A DNA stretch of 64,000 nucleotides, from the NCBI GenBank assembly GCA_954871525.1, contig OX940860.1, positions 19,004,001 to 19,068,000 of the forward strand. The letters are read 5' to 3'. The position numbers and the translations under genes are program-made. The notes beneath the pieces are model-generated. The model saw nothing but the letters and a program-made list of their open reading frames with translations, was not told the DNA's origin and ran no database searches. Source of the DNA: Parietaria judaica (Eukaryota; Streptophyta; Magnoliopsida; Rosales; Urticaceae). Positions within the stretch are counted from its first letter, which is position 1. Each line of letters opens with the position of its first letter. Below are positions 11,435-22,879 of this stretch, one piece after another.

Positions 11435-12720
11435 AACCAAGCTTGTTTGGCCTAATGTTAAATCCACTACAATAAGTCTCTTCATGAGGTCTTGGGTTCA
11501 ATCCCATGAGATGCAGCAATTGCGTAATATATGTAATCTTGGCCGATAGTGCATGCGGCCAATAGTGCTGGTTCTTCTTACCGTGACAAATATCTTGTAA
11601 TGTGAGTACATGTAATCAAGGTTTAAAATGTCGCTTGCCGATGTCGTTTTGCATTTTCCGTTTTACTGATATATCGCTTGCCAATGGGCAAATCGTAAAA
11701 AAAGGGCATGTCGCATATACCGCACTTTTTTCATGGAAATACCGCATGTCGATGGGGTTTTCGACATATATATTGTAAAAAATATTGGAGTATTTAAGCA
11801 AGATATATTTATATAGGTTCAAAACTAGATATTTAATAAATACAAGACATAATTGTATACAACAAAACACATTTGTAACTTAAATATGTAGGTGAAATTT
11901 ATAATATTAAGTCACTTTATTAGTTGAAGTGTATAATATTAAGTCAAATTATTATGTGAATTGAATATGTATGTTAATTAAGTGTGTAATATTAAGTGAA
12001 TATGCATGTTAATTGTATATGTATGTTAACAAATTTAATATTACTTGAAGTGTATAATATTAGATGAATATGTATATTAAGTGTATATGTATGTTAGGTG
12101 AAGTTAATATGTATGTTAAGTGTATAATATTATTTGAAGTGTACAATATTAAGTAAAATTATTAGGTGAAGTGTATGTGTATGTTAAGTGTGAATGTGTG
12201 ATATTAGTTGAATAACAAAAAGTCTCACATTGATAGATGACAAGAGTTTGGTGATGTTTATCTACCAAATATTAGGGACAAGGGTTTGGGCTCTTTGGGT
12301 CATGGGATTTTGTGGATGAGGGAGGACTCACACAAATGTTCCACCACCACACTCGCGTGCCGCTGTCTGACCGGCCGTGGCGAGGCGAGGTGGGGTGGGG
12401 TGCTCTTGTGTGAGTATAATTATTTTTGCCGAAAGTTTAATTGGTATTTTTGCCGAAATCTACCAAAAATATGATTTTTTGCGAAATTCCAACCATTTTT
12501 CGCAATTTTTACTCACAAAAACGACAAACGATTTTCCACCCACGTGTCCCTGCGAATTTTGCAAAAAATGGTAAAAAACCAGCGAAACGAAAAAGTTTTC
12601 CTTTCGCATATCCTCGAAAAACGAAAATCGGTCGACATTTCCATGGAAAATCGCAAAATTTAACACCTTGCATGTAATCTTGGCCAATAATGACACCAAA
12701 TTTTAAAAAAATATATATAT
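11435..12720 (+). mobile_element. tRNA-derived SINE, interrupted by a hAT element
   Basis: The SINE body is 11435-11616 plus 12679-12720. It has an A-box-like TTGGCCTAATG, a B box GGTTCAATCCC (GGTTCRANNCC type), and a 3' part reading TCTTGGCCAATAATGACACC before an A/AT-rich tail. The flanks CGGTCACACAA (11424-11434) and CGGTCACTCAA (12721-12731) form a target duplication with one mismatch. The hAT element at 11617-12670 lies inside and duplicated CATGTAAT of the SINE. Two further copies are at 14126-14338 and 31643-31845. Confidence 0.8.
11617..12670 (+). mobile_element. Non-autonomous hAT element, 1054 bp, copy A
   Basis: The element begins CAAGGTTTAAAATGTCGC and ends AAATTTAACACCTTG. It is flanked by a perfect 8-bp duplication, CATGTAAT at 11609-11616 and 12671-12678. 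The interior has CGAAA/GCGAAA-rich ends, a degenerate array of TTAATATTATACACTT-like words (about 11880-12200), a block TCCCACATTGATAGATGACA in the opposite sense, and a GC-rich patch with GGGGT repeats (12360-12405). No transposase domain is coded; the open frames at 12286-12727 follow the CGAAA repeats. A second full copy lies reversed at 61906-62956. Confidence 0.88.
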
Positions 12721-13206
12721 CGGTCACTCAAGTACAAAATTCATGATCAATAACTATATATATATATATTGAAAGCATATTAATTCTAATTAGATCAATA
12801 ATTATGCATATGGGTCCCCTGTCCCCAACACGCAATACGCATGGCCAATGTTCTGATGCAAGGCAAGCTTATTGTCTATACTCTATCATAGATATGACAT
12901 ACATATATCCGTATATATATGTATATATATGCCTCAATAATATCATGTCCTACGTCCAAAATCTTATAATTATTTCACAAGAGAAATATCATGATATTTA
13001 AGATACATGCATATCACTTTCTTATATAATATTGGGATATACGGATATATATGCTCTTAATCTTTTTCAAATATCCAATTTATGTTCCCATTTTTTAAAG
13101 ACTTTTGAAAAATATACTACTACGGATTTATGCCAATTAGTTCTTTAATCCTTTTAATACACTTACACATAATTACATACTACATACATATACACACTCA
13201 TATAAT

Positions 13207-13242
<36 letters not shown>

Positions 13243-14113
13243 TATAAAACAATCCTTTTCTTTTCTATTTGTAATTTTCAAAGTACGTAGAATATGCAAA
13301 AAAAGGATCAAATTACGAAGTTAAGTGACTGGTCGGTGTAGTTTGTTAAGCTTTTTGATTCTTCTCTTCTCTTATGATTTTTTTTTTTAATAATTTCCTC
13401 TTCTCTTATGTAACGCCTAGGTCAAAGCCTTATCTTAATTTGATGCACGTAACAACCTATCTTTTTGAGGCAAAAGAGAAGATGAGGTATATAGAATATA
13501 CTATATTGAGATATCTTTACAATTCATTTTGTTTAATGTAATTTATTTTAGCACCGTGTAGTAACTAAATTATTGAAAAATAAAAATTATTGCTTGTGGT
13601 CTTGAACTCATTAGGATTTAGGACCACACTTGTGGTGTTATAATAATATTAATGGCAATACACCTAGTTTAATAACACCTTACAATTTTTTGCTTCTGCC
13701 GAATAATTTCGTATGTGCTTTCAATAAACTAAAAAACTGTATATATTGCAAAATTTCAAGGGTTTGTTGTTGTTGTTGTTTTTTTTTTTTTTCATTTGGA
13801 AAGTTACTACACACTACATAGATTATATATAAATGAACGATGCCTACTTAATATTGTATAAAATAAAAAAACCCTTCTTCATTCGTTTGATAATGTAATT
13901 CTTAATTCCTTTCCACTTGTTCTAATTAGGTCCCACTAATTTATTCAAATTTCAAACTTCTAATAATTATTTGCTTTAGCTTAATTATGTCTTCCTCTCC
14001 TCAAATATTTGTACTTATCTTTTACATAAGTAATATAAATATATATATATGCATATTTATAGGAAGAAGAATATCAGAAGTATAGAACTATACCAATTAT
14101 CATTCGGTTAAGT
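12721..14113. other. Intergenic AT-rich spacer
   Basis: No gene seen. It contains a TATA/ATATGT-rich run at 13201-13246, a homopyrimidine stretch near 13765-13792, and no recognisable domain in the short open frames. Confidence 0.6.
13201..13246. repeat. (TA)n microsatellite with one interruption
   Basis: TA units broken once by TG near 13222. Confidence 0.9.
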
Positions 14114-14125
14114 ATCATATGCAAA

Positions 14126-14338
14126 TTAACCATGCAAGTTTGGCCTAGTGATAACTCCACTACGTACACCTCTATTCAAGAAGTCATGGGTTCAAACCCT
14201 TCCATAAGACTCAAATGAGTGCCCCCTTTACATATTTGTAAACTTGGCCAATAGTGTCACATGTTCTTACGCTTTATATATCTAGTAATGCGAGATGCAT
14301 TGTAACCTTGGCCGATAACGCCACCCATTAAAAAAAAA
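14126..14338 (+). mobile_element. Full-length tRNA-derived SINE, 213 bp
   Basis: The body starts TTAACCATGCAAGTTTGGCC, has an A-box-like TGGCCTAGTGATAACTCC and a B box GGTTCAAACCC, and ends CCTTGGCCGATAACGCCACC followed by a poly-A tail. It is flanked by a perfect 12-bp duplication, ATCATATGCAAA at 14114-14125 and 14339-14350. It belongs to the same family as the SINE at 11435-12720 and the one at 31643-31845. A Pol III promoter is expected from the A and B boxes. Confidence 0.9.
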
Positions 14339-14351
14339 ATCATATGCAAAC

Positions 14352-14867
14352 TAGGGGTGCAACCGGGTAGGGTACTCGGTTTTTTCGAGGTACCCGGTAC
14401 CCGGAACCGGAATCCGGGTATCCAAAAATTGATACCCGGAACCGGTATCCGAAATCCGGGTATCTGTATTTTGATACCCGGTTTTGGGAACCAGATCCGG
14501 GTATCCGGATTTTACCCGGCGTCGGAGAGAGGCAGCGTCGGCGAGAACCTGAAGTCGGGGAAGGAAATGAAGTCGGCGAGATGCGAGGGAGGCGGGAGTG
14601 AAAATGAAGTCGAGCCCTAAAGACTAACCCTAAAAATTAAATTAACATAAAAATAAAAATAAAAAACAAAACTAAAACAGGGTAATAAACCGGGTACCGG
14701 GTACCCGTTTTTTTAATTTTACTACCCGGTACGCGAAACCGGTTTTGAATCCGGATACGGGTACCCGGAACCGGAATTCGGATACGGTTTCGGTTCCGGT
14801 TTTTAAATCCGGATACGGATTCGGTTCCGGATAATTACCCGGTTTCCGGGTATTATTTGCACCCCTA
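14352..14867. mobile_element. Non-autonomous hAT element, 516 bp, with ACCCGG-rich interior
   Basis: The terminal inverted repeat TAGGGGTGCAA / TTGCACCCCTA is the classic plant hAT end. A perfect 8-bp duplication ATGCAAAC flanks it (14344-14351 and 14868-14875). The interior is packed with GGTACCCGG, CCGGAACCGG and GATACCCGG words on both sides of a short unrelated centre (about 14521-14680). The 87-codon open frame at 14357-14620 is a by-product of the repeat words. It inserted at the right duplication of the neighbouring SINE, so it came later. Confidence 0.92.
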
Positions 14868-14875
14868 ATGCAAAC

Positions 14876-16530
14876 TGTATTTCTGACTACACATACCTTA
14901 AAAGCTAAATGGAAATATTAAATTTTTATCGTTTTGAGCTTGTTATCTGCAGAGACATTATTGCATTTTATAAAATATAATATTACAAGAGTATATAATT
15001 ATGAGTATTTTTTAGATCCTTTATTATATCAACTTCAAAATAAAAATTTAAAAATAATAGAATATTAAATACAGCTTCACGTTTACTTATGCCCAACCAT
15101 GGTCGATCGAGCAATATTGTGGCCTCTTTGGGCTGAATATAGAAGTCCATATAATTTAGCCCAATATGAGATTAAGTCGAGTCAAAGAGGTTCCATCACT
15201 TTATCGTGGAGCTAAATGATTTAAAATAAAATTGAAGATAATCCCTTGATTAAATACAATGTTTAGGGCTTAAATTTGTTTATTTTATTTTCTCAGAGTA
15301 AATTTGTTAAAATATCTTTAGTTAAGGGTGAAAATGATATTATTTTATAATTTGATTAATATATTATGTATTTAAGGGTTAAATTCCGTTAAAATGAGAC
15401 TTTAAACATTTTAAAGGTTGATAAATATAGATAAAAATCTAGAAAAATAATATTCTTTTGAAAATCTTTGTCGGTTTTTAACTACGTGTTGTTTTAAAGG
15501 TTTAGCTTTCTTGTCTTGTTGAGTTAAATGGAAAGACAAAAGTGATGATTGAAGACTTTGAAGTGAGTTCAGCTAGCTCTAAAGCAAGAGACTGATTTTG
15601 ACAAAAAGCGTAAACGACTCCAAGTTTAAACTTTAAACGACAACAAACTCGTGAACATGCAAGAGTGATGAAAGCTCAAAACACGAAGAGAGCCATTAGA
15701 CGAACATTATTGAGTTAAACGATAATAAATGGAAAGAGTTAAACGACAACTGTCAGTAGCAAATAAGACGACCATCAAAGAGTCGATTGGATTTGGAAGT
15801 GGACGTTTGAGTATTAAAACGACAAGAAAACATGGAAATGACAAAAAAATAAAATAAAAAATCTCTAATCGATTACCAGTTGGAATCCAATTTGAACAAA
15901 TTAGGAATCCTTATAGTGTCCAAGTTGATTTACATCCATTTTTTTTAATATTACAGTAATCGACATTTACCAGTTCTAGTTACTAGAAAAACTAGTTTTG
16001 TAAAGTCAATACTGTATTCGTAAAAACTGACAGTAAAAACCGGAACTAGGACAAATTTTCTTCACCCTAAGTTAAGGGACCACGATGATCGAAGGATGAA
16101 CCCAAACCTAATTTAATTTGTATTAATTTTTTTAATTTTTTTTCAGATGAAGGTCGTAAATTCCTTATCTTTTTTCATGGGTCAATTTGTTTTATGTCCA
16201 GTCCAGTCTACTATCTTATTTCTCTCCAAAACCTTTTCAATTAATTTAATAAAAATCACATGATTCACATGCCACCCACTACACTTGTTTTTTCTCTTCA
16301 TTTCAAACAGTGGCAGAAAAGGAGGACTTTTGTAACTACAAATACATATATTTTCCCGGGGCAGTTTGGGAATACAGTAAAAGTCAATAAATAAAAAAAT
16401 CAAAGCAGAAAAAAACCGAACAAAGAGAGACAGAAAGCGCAGGAAAATTTGAAAAAAGATAAACTGAAACGGATAATAAAAATATCGGACGTAAAACTGG
16501 AATTCAATCGCCTTCATTGCCAAATCCCCT
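14876..16530. other. Intergenic region and distal promoter of the ICR gene
   Basis: AT-rich DNA with no supported gene. A CCGGAACTAG-type relic near 15960-16050 may be another hAT-interior fragment. The 113-codon minus-strand frame at 16182-16523 has no recognised domain. Confidence 0.55.
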
Positions 16531-16708
16531 TTCCTTCATGAAACGACAAAATCCATGGAAGAAGACGTTGCACTCACTCTCCACTCTTCACTCTCATCTC
16601 TCTCTCTCTCTGGCTTGGCACAGAGGCAGAGGAAGCTACACGACGCGCAGGGAATAACCGAGAATCGAGGCGACAAAGTAGAAGAACCAGAAACGCTCCA
16701 TCTTCCGG
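16531..16708 (+). other. 5'UTR exon of the ICR gene
   Basis: A TC-rich leader (CTCTCTCT runs at about 16594-16611) is followed by a consensus donor GTAAGTAAT at 16709. An acceptor TTTTTTCACAG ends at 17690, and the next exon runs into the ATG at 17811. The transcription start is not determinable; the left edge given here is approximate. The intron contains a (TA)n run at 17086-17118. Confidence 0.6.
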
Positions 16709-17079
16709 GTAAGTAATGGAGTCTTTCGCTTCGTTTTCGCCATTTGTGGCGACGAAGAGCGCTTCTTTCGAGCCACATTGTCCCGTTTTTGTTTCCTTCC
16801 TGTTCTTCACGGTTTGTTCATGCTCTTCGCTTCATGTAACACCTTACTTCAACGTAATGATGGAATACTCTCCAGGCTTTTAGTTTTGGTCTTTCTGAGC
16901 AATAAACAATGCGGAGAATCGAATCTCGGAAAGTTTGATTCTATTGCAGTCTTCTTTTCACCATTTTCCGCTTGAGAAAAGTCACTTTTGATTCGCTTTT
17001 CTCACTGTTGTTTCTTTTTTCCTCCATTTTTTTGGTCTTCAGATCTATCTTACTTCTCTTTCTTCGAAGGGAAAGTAGC

Positions 17080-17085
<6 letters not shown>

Positions 17086-17118
<33 letters not shown>
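17086..17118. repeat. (TA)n microsatellite in ICR leader intron
   Basis: About 16 TA units in the 5'UTR intron of the ICR gene. Confidence 0.95.
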
Positions 17119-17121
<3 letters not shown>

Positions 17122-17810
17122 AATCATTATGTGGGCTCAAATCTTAAAAATCGCTTAGAGAGTCGTATAATGGAAGCCCCACCATTAAAATAACTTGAAG
17201 GAAGCTACTACTTCCCTATTTCACGGCAAAACTGGAGGAGTGAGTGAAAGCTTTTTGGCCTTCAATCCCGGAAATCACCCTCTCTGGGTAATTCAATCAT
17301 TCGTGTTTTCCTGTCTGGACTAGGGGCACTTGTGTAATTCCACTTCACATCTGTGTAGGCCCACCCATGTAGCGATGAAAATAATGGGTCTTCTTGACTC
17401 TTCTCAGTGTTATTGAATAATATTGACCTTGAGCACTGTATCAACTCGCTCAGCATTTACTCTTGTTTTCTTTCTCCAATATGGTTATTTTCTTCTTGGT
17501 TGAATAAAAATAATTCCCCTATTCATATCGGTGTATTTATTTATGTAATCCTCTACGCCATATCCTCTTTAAAGGGCACATGACCTCCATGGGAGCCATT
17601 TATTGCCATTCACGTAGAAACAACCCCCATTGGATTCTCTTGCCTCACATACTCTGTGATTTTCTTCATTTCTCTGACTTTTTTTCACAGGCCTTGTGGT
17701 GGGACCGGGACCGAGCAAGCGATTCCAACAGTGAGTGAGGAAGCCTTAATTTAACCTTCTTCACTTAGTGAAGCCTTTTGCTTGTGTGTGGGAAAAAAAG
17801 AAGTAAAGAT

Positions 17811-20800
17811 ATGCAGACCCCAAAAGCAAGGTAAACTTCAAAGTTCGAAACTTTGAATGCCTTTCTTGGTCCTTTTTGCTCTTTTTTATTTCATTCGGAA
17901 CGGTGACACGTTATACATTACATTACATTACATTACATAGTAGGCCAATATTGAGGGCTTTGTTGACTTCATTATATCTATACATTTGTTGCTCTAATGA
18001 AAATATGTTTTGGGGTGTCATATGCTTTCACTTTCAAACTATATTCTGGGATTACTTTGCACTGGTAAGTCGTCTTATGATGACAAAGATTTTGACTTTT
18101 TTATTTTATTTTTTCTAAAATTCATATGCCCTTACGTTGAATCTGTTTAAATTTGCGTGTTTGTGTTTTTGTAGGGATTTTTTTTAGCGGTATATATTCA
18201 ATCTCTATTTTAGCGGCAATAGTGCCTGGGTCTAAATCCATCTATGTTGACATACACTTTTTGTTTGTATAAGAGTACTTAACGACGGGACATGGACGGA
18301 ATAACTAAAAGAGTACAAGTGTTTTATTTGTACTTTTAGTCATGTATGGAGGTTCAGAAAAAGCCTTTAAAATCAATTATTTGTTTTTAAAAGCCATATT
18401 CTGTCAGTTCACAGGAGTAACGTAGAAGAGCTTTGAAATGTTTGATTTTTTAGAATAGTTATGTTTTCGACTTTATTGATACCCCCATGTTTAATATTCA
18501 AAAAATGAAGATAGACAATGGTTAAATATTTTTCTTCTTGTTTTAATTTTTCAGATCATCGAATCTTCCTACTATTAGAATAATAAATTGATAATGGGCA
18601 TTTGAAAAATAATAAAATATATCAAACAATTGATTCATTCAAGTTATCAAAAGTATAGTTTGACTCTGAGAATTAGGCACGAGGCATGGCCAGTGGTCCT
18701 CACTCCTCACTCCTTTATGATTAATAATTAACTTGATATTTTCTCTTGAATTATTTTTCCTACGTACTCATCTTGTTGAATAATTTCCAAATGCTTAATT
18801 ATAATTAACAGTTCCTGATGTAATAACTTCTTGTGTTTATACACATTAGATTGTTTTGTTTTAGTATATAAGATTTGTGTTCCTTATGGTAGAAGAAGTA
18901 GTACCGGCGATGGGCCTCCAAGAGTTTCTCCCCGACCGGCACGCAAACTGAAGCCAACGGCGTTGGACACCGACTCTCCATCTTCGTCAAGCTCTCAATC
19001 CAGTAGAATTCCGAAGGACAAAAGCCCCAAAGTAAGCGAGCGCAAGTCACCAAGAAGCCCGGTCCCGGAGGTATGTCGAACCCGTTCACAAAACCTTTAG
19101 ATTTTGCACGATTTAGTATCTTGTAAAAAGGGCATTTCTTGTTTTCACCTTCTCTAATTATCCACGTTACCATAGTTCTGATCAGATTTTTTTTTATGTT
19201 TGTTCTGCTATCATTCTTCAGTTTGAGGACATTATGAAAACCAATTGTTACTTACTTTTTCCCATTTGTACAGAAGAAGCGTCCGAGTCGAATTCCGGAA
19301 CTTGAGTCTCAGATTGCTCAGCTTCAGGAGGATCTGAAACAAGCCAGAGACCAATTGTGTTCTTCGGAATCGGAAAAGAAACAAGCTGAGCTAGACGCCG
19401 AGGATTCCAAGAAGCAAGTTGAGGCCTTGTCTTCGAAACTCGAAGAGTCTCAGAAGCATCTCAAGGAGTTCTCTAACTCAGAGGAAGATAGTCTCTCTGA
19501 GCTCCAAGAGATCTCAGAAGAACGCAATCAAGCTTGGAAGTCCGAGCTCGAGGCCGTGCAGAAGCAGCACTCAGTTGACTCGACCGCCTTAGCTTCTGCC
19601 GTTGATGAGATTCAGTGGCTCAAGATTCAGCTCGAAATGGTGGCTGCATCTGAGGCTGAACAAACGAAGCACGCTGAGTCAGCTAACGGGGAGCTTCAGA
19701 GTTTGAGAGGAGATTTAGCAGAAACTCTGTCTCTGGTAGAGGACATGAAAAAGCAGATAAGCGATTCCAAGGAATCGGAATCGAACGCTAAAGAGCTGGT
19801 TAGCGAAACGCTTCTTCAGCTGGAAAGTGCTAAAACGACGGTGGAATCTCTCAGGGCGGAAGGGGCAAAAGCCACGGAGTCTTACAACTCCATTGCTTTG
19901 GAGTTGGAACAGTCAAGAGCGCGTGTAATTTTCCTAGAAGAAGTCATGAACAAGCTCAATCCGAGCCGATGCAATGGCGAGATCATCATTTCTCCTCCAG
20001 AAGCCGAGCTCGAGAGCTTGAAAGCAGAGGTCGAACGGCTAAGATCTGCTCTTGAAACTGCTGAAACCAGACACCAAGAAGAGCAAATCAAGAACACGGT
20101 GAAGATCAGAACTGCCCATGAGCTAATGGAGCAGATGAAATCTGATCTGAGCCCGAAAGAGGCCGAGCTGGAAGCCGAGCTCAAAATGGCCAAAGCAGAC
20201 ATTGATGATCTGAAAGCCAATCTGATGGACAAGGAAACTGAGCTTCAAGGCATCACCGAGGAGAACGAAGGCCTGAGCAGAAAGCTCGAGACGAAACGCT
20301 TCGGTCAGCGAGAGAACGAACTGGAGATGGAACTCAAGAGCTTGAAGGAACAAGTTTTGAAATTAAAAGCTAACTTAATGGACAAGGAAACCGAGCTGCA
20401 GAGCATAGCCGAAGAGAACGAGATGCTGAAGTCAAAGTCGAAGTCGAACATCGATCCGGCCACGGAGGTGGAAGCCGCCGTTTCAGCAGAGAGAGAGGCG
20501 CTGGAGAAGCTGGGGATGGCAATGCAAGAGGCTGCTCGAGTGGGGGAGAAGCTGGAGGCTGCTCAGGCGGCGAAGGCCGAGACGGAGGCGGAGTTGAGGC
20601 GGGTGAAGGTGCAGTCGGAGCAGTGGAGGAAGGCGGCGGAGGCAGCAGCAGCCATGATCTCTGGTGCCGGGAACAACGGGAAGTTCATGGAGAGGAGTGG
20701 GTCACTGGACAGTGGCGGCTACAGCCCCATTCCCGGGAAGTTCAGCTCGCTTTACTCTGATGACATGGACGACGACTTGCTGAAGAAGAAGAACGGGAAT

Positions 20801-20845
20801 GTGTTGAAGAAGATCGGAGTGCTATGGAAGAAGCCGCAGAAGTAG
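17811..20845 (+). CDS. Interactor of constitutive active ROPs (ICR2/ICR3-like, RIP family)
   Basis: Coding exons are 17811-17830 (MQTPKA + AG), 18893-19070 and 19274-20845; the phases (2, then 0) fit and all introns are GT-AG. The protein is 589 residues, close to Arabidopsis ICR2 (583). The N terminus MQTPKAR and [18 protein letters not shown], then [18 protein letters not shown], are family hallmarks. A coiled coil fills most of the rest (about residues 70-510). The C terminus ends [17 protein letters not shown], a basic tail conserved in the family. ICR proteins bind GTP-loaded ROP GTPases and link them to exocyst and microtubules at the plasma membrane (family knowledge). The block [13 protein letters not shown] occurs twice (20212-20250 and 20365-20403), an internal repeat. 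The third exon reads open without interruption. Confidence 0.93.
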
Positions 20846-22560
20846 GAAAAGTCAACTCAACGTTATATTGTAAGGCTTTATCTAAACTCAAATTTGAATC
20901 TTTATGCTGATGCTTCCTTGAACTTTATAATTTCTTCCATAATTGTTAAATAATCGACGGTTTTCTGTTAATTTTTAAACCATATAACGTGATCACTTAT
21001 CGTTGGAAGAAGGAAGGAGGGCAAGTCTGTCATCTACTCGTGCATGTTTAGACCTTTTATTCCGTTCACTTATTTATGTTATTAAGGGTGTTTTAGACAT
21101 TTATTCGCTTTTGTCTCTTAAGGTTGTTTCATTTCATGCTTTGTCTTGTCTTGCTTAGCGTCTATAGGAGAGCGTTCGACCTTGCTCTCAAAGGACAATT
21201 CGGGGATCGGTTACAGTTTCTTTTCATCGTAAATTCATAATAAAGAAAATGGGATCGATCCCTTCGTTCTGCTGATTCCCGATCGTTGAATTCTCGTGTT
21301 GGAATTCATTATATAATTAAATGAGTCTTTCAGCTACATTTCTGATTTTTTTTAGCACTATTGAATTCTCGTGGCAGGTATAAAGAGCTGAGGTGGGTTT
21401 CATTCGGCAGATTCCACCATGCTTCGGTTTTACCTTTTTTTATTTATTTTTGTAACATATAATATAAATATGTAACTTTATTTATGTTGGGTTTTTAATC
21501 AGTTATAAGAAATGTCGTGTATTAAATACTGTACCTCTCTGCCTTGTGCTTCATGCAAAGTAGAGAGAGACATGTCTGTTCTGTATGGAATCATCTGATC
21601 TTTGATGTCATTACATGTCGGTCAAAAATAATTGAGCTATGTTTTTGTCATTTTACTCGGAAGAAAAGAAAATATGGTGTTTAAGAGAAAAATATCACAA
21701 TGCAGGTAAATTCGTTATTGTTTGTTCAATCTCTGAAATGCAGGGTTGTCTGGACTTTGGAGACAATGATGACATAAAAAATGTATTGTCTCATAGAATT
21801 TTTTGTTTTAATTTTTCTACTTAAAAATACAATTAATAAAGGTTTTGCTAGCATTGAAATTCGGTAGTACACAAACAATAAGAGATTTTCTTTCGCGTAG
21901 AGTGAAAAATACGGGTCTAGTAATTTCAGACATGGAGCTTTTTGGCTCAAGAAAAATCCGCATTAAAAAATCTGGATTTCAGACATGGAGCTAGACGTAT
22001 CGTTATAATATTTTTTAAGACTGTTGAACCTTAAGATCGAACGGTCTTGATTAAAAAATATATATTTATATATAATATAATAAAAATAAATGATTCATAT
22101 ATATATATATATATAATATCTTTTGAATTGTTCCAAAGTGAGTCCAAATTGCGTAACACAATCAATTTGCAAGAAGTGAAATTTGTCTCTTGTGCGTATG
22201 TATCTATCTATGTATAGAATCCTGGTAGAGTAATCTATATATATATATATATATATTATATATAAATACACGTACACAACCTCTATTTACACTCAGAATT
22301 GCAAGGAATTACTCATACTGGTGACGAAAAGCCGAAGATATCTATCGAAACAGAGAAATCGCCAGAAACTATCGAATTCAACGAAAGGACTCGATTAAAG
22401 AAAGAAGAGTACCGGAAAAAGCAACGGAAGAGGCGGTTCTGCGAGGAGCGGTCGACCGGAAGTGGCAGCCATTGGAAGGAGCCTTGGAGGTCAGCGAGGA
22501 TCGAAGAGAAGAGGTCTGGCAATGGCGACGTGAAGTGAAGTTGCGTAGTTGACCGATTTG
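20846..22560. other. Intergenic region between ICR and SEN2
   Basis: Holds the ICR 3'UTR, the second copy of the dispersed repeat seen in the PITP intron (21000-21245), and TA-rich DNA at 22050-22270. No gene was recognised; the frames at 21639-21824 and 21726-21950 lack any known domain. Confidence 0.6.
21000..21245 (+). repeat. Degenerate dispersed repeat, copy 2
   Basis: Shares block order with 186-428, including TTTCATGCTTTGTCTTG, TTGCTTAG, GAGCGTTCGA, CTCAAAGGACAATTCGGGGAT and AATAAAG. It lies just downstream of the ICR coding end, in or near its 3'UTR. Confidence 0.45.
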
Positions 22561-22648
22561 CCCTCAGCTCTGGCGACGGTGAGATTGTGAGTGATTCGAG
22601 AGCTCCGAGACAGTGCATCCATCGTCTTCGTCTTCGAGATTGAGTTGA

Positions 22649-22785
22649 GTAAGCCGCAACCATATCCTTTAACAATTGTCCCTGTGAATTTGATTGCAGT
22701 TCTTCAGCTTATGTAGTTCATGATTTGACCCCAAACATGTTTTGTTTTGAATATTCAACGGTAACATGTCATTTTCTTTTCTTAG
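22649..22785 (+). other. Candidate 5'UTR intron of SEN2
   Basis: A donor GTAAGC at 22649 and an acceptor TTTTCTTTTCTTAG ending at 22785 bracket 137 bp, 94 bp before the ATG. Position, length and pyrimidine tract fit a leader intron, but no transcript supports it. Confidence 0.45.
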
Positions 22786-22879
22786 GATCTACGCTACTTG
22801 AAATCGCAGCTCTTGCTTCCCTCAGGCCCGACTTTCGAACACCATCTGTTTGACGAAAGTTCGGACAAGCAGCTCCGAC

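Noticed and set aside
14136..14210. tRNA gene
   Set aside because: A- and B-box-like words are present, but no cloverleaf or acceptor stem; the element has a poly-A tail and a 12-bp duplication, so it is a SINE.
14357..14620. 87-codon frame with GTRNRNPG-like repeats
   Set aside because: Translation of the ACCCGG/CCGGAA words in the hAT element; not a gene.
22299..22538. 79-codon Lys/Arg-rich plus-strand frame before SEN2
   Set aside because: No ATG at its start and no recognised motif; it falls in likely leader or promoter DNA.
22313..22675. 120-codon minus-strand frame next to SEN2
   Set aside because: Overlaps the likely SEN2 leader on the opposite strand and has no known domain.
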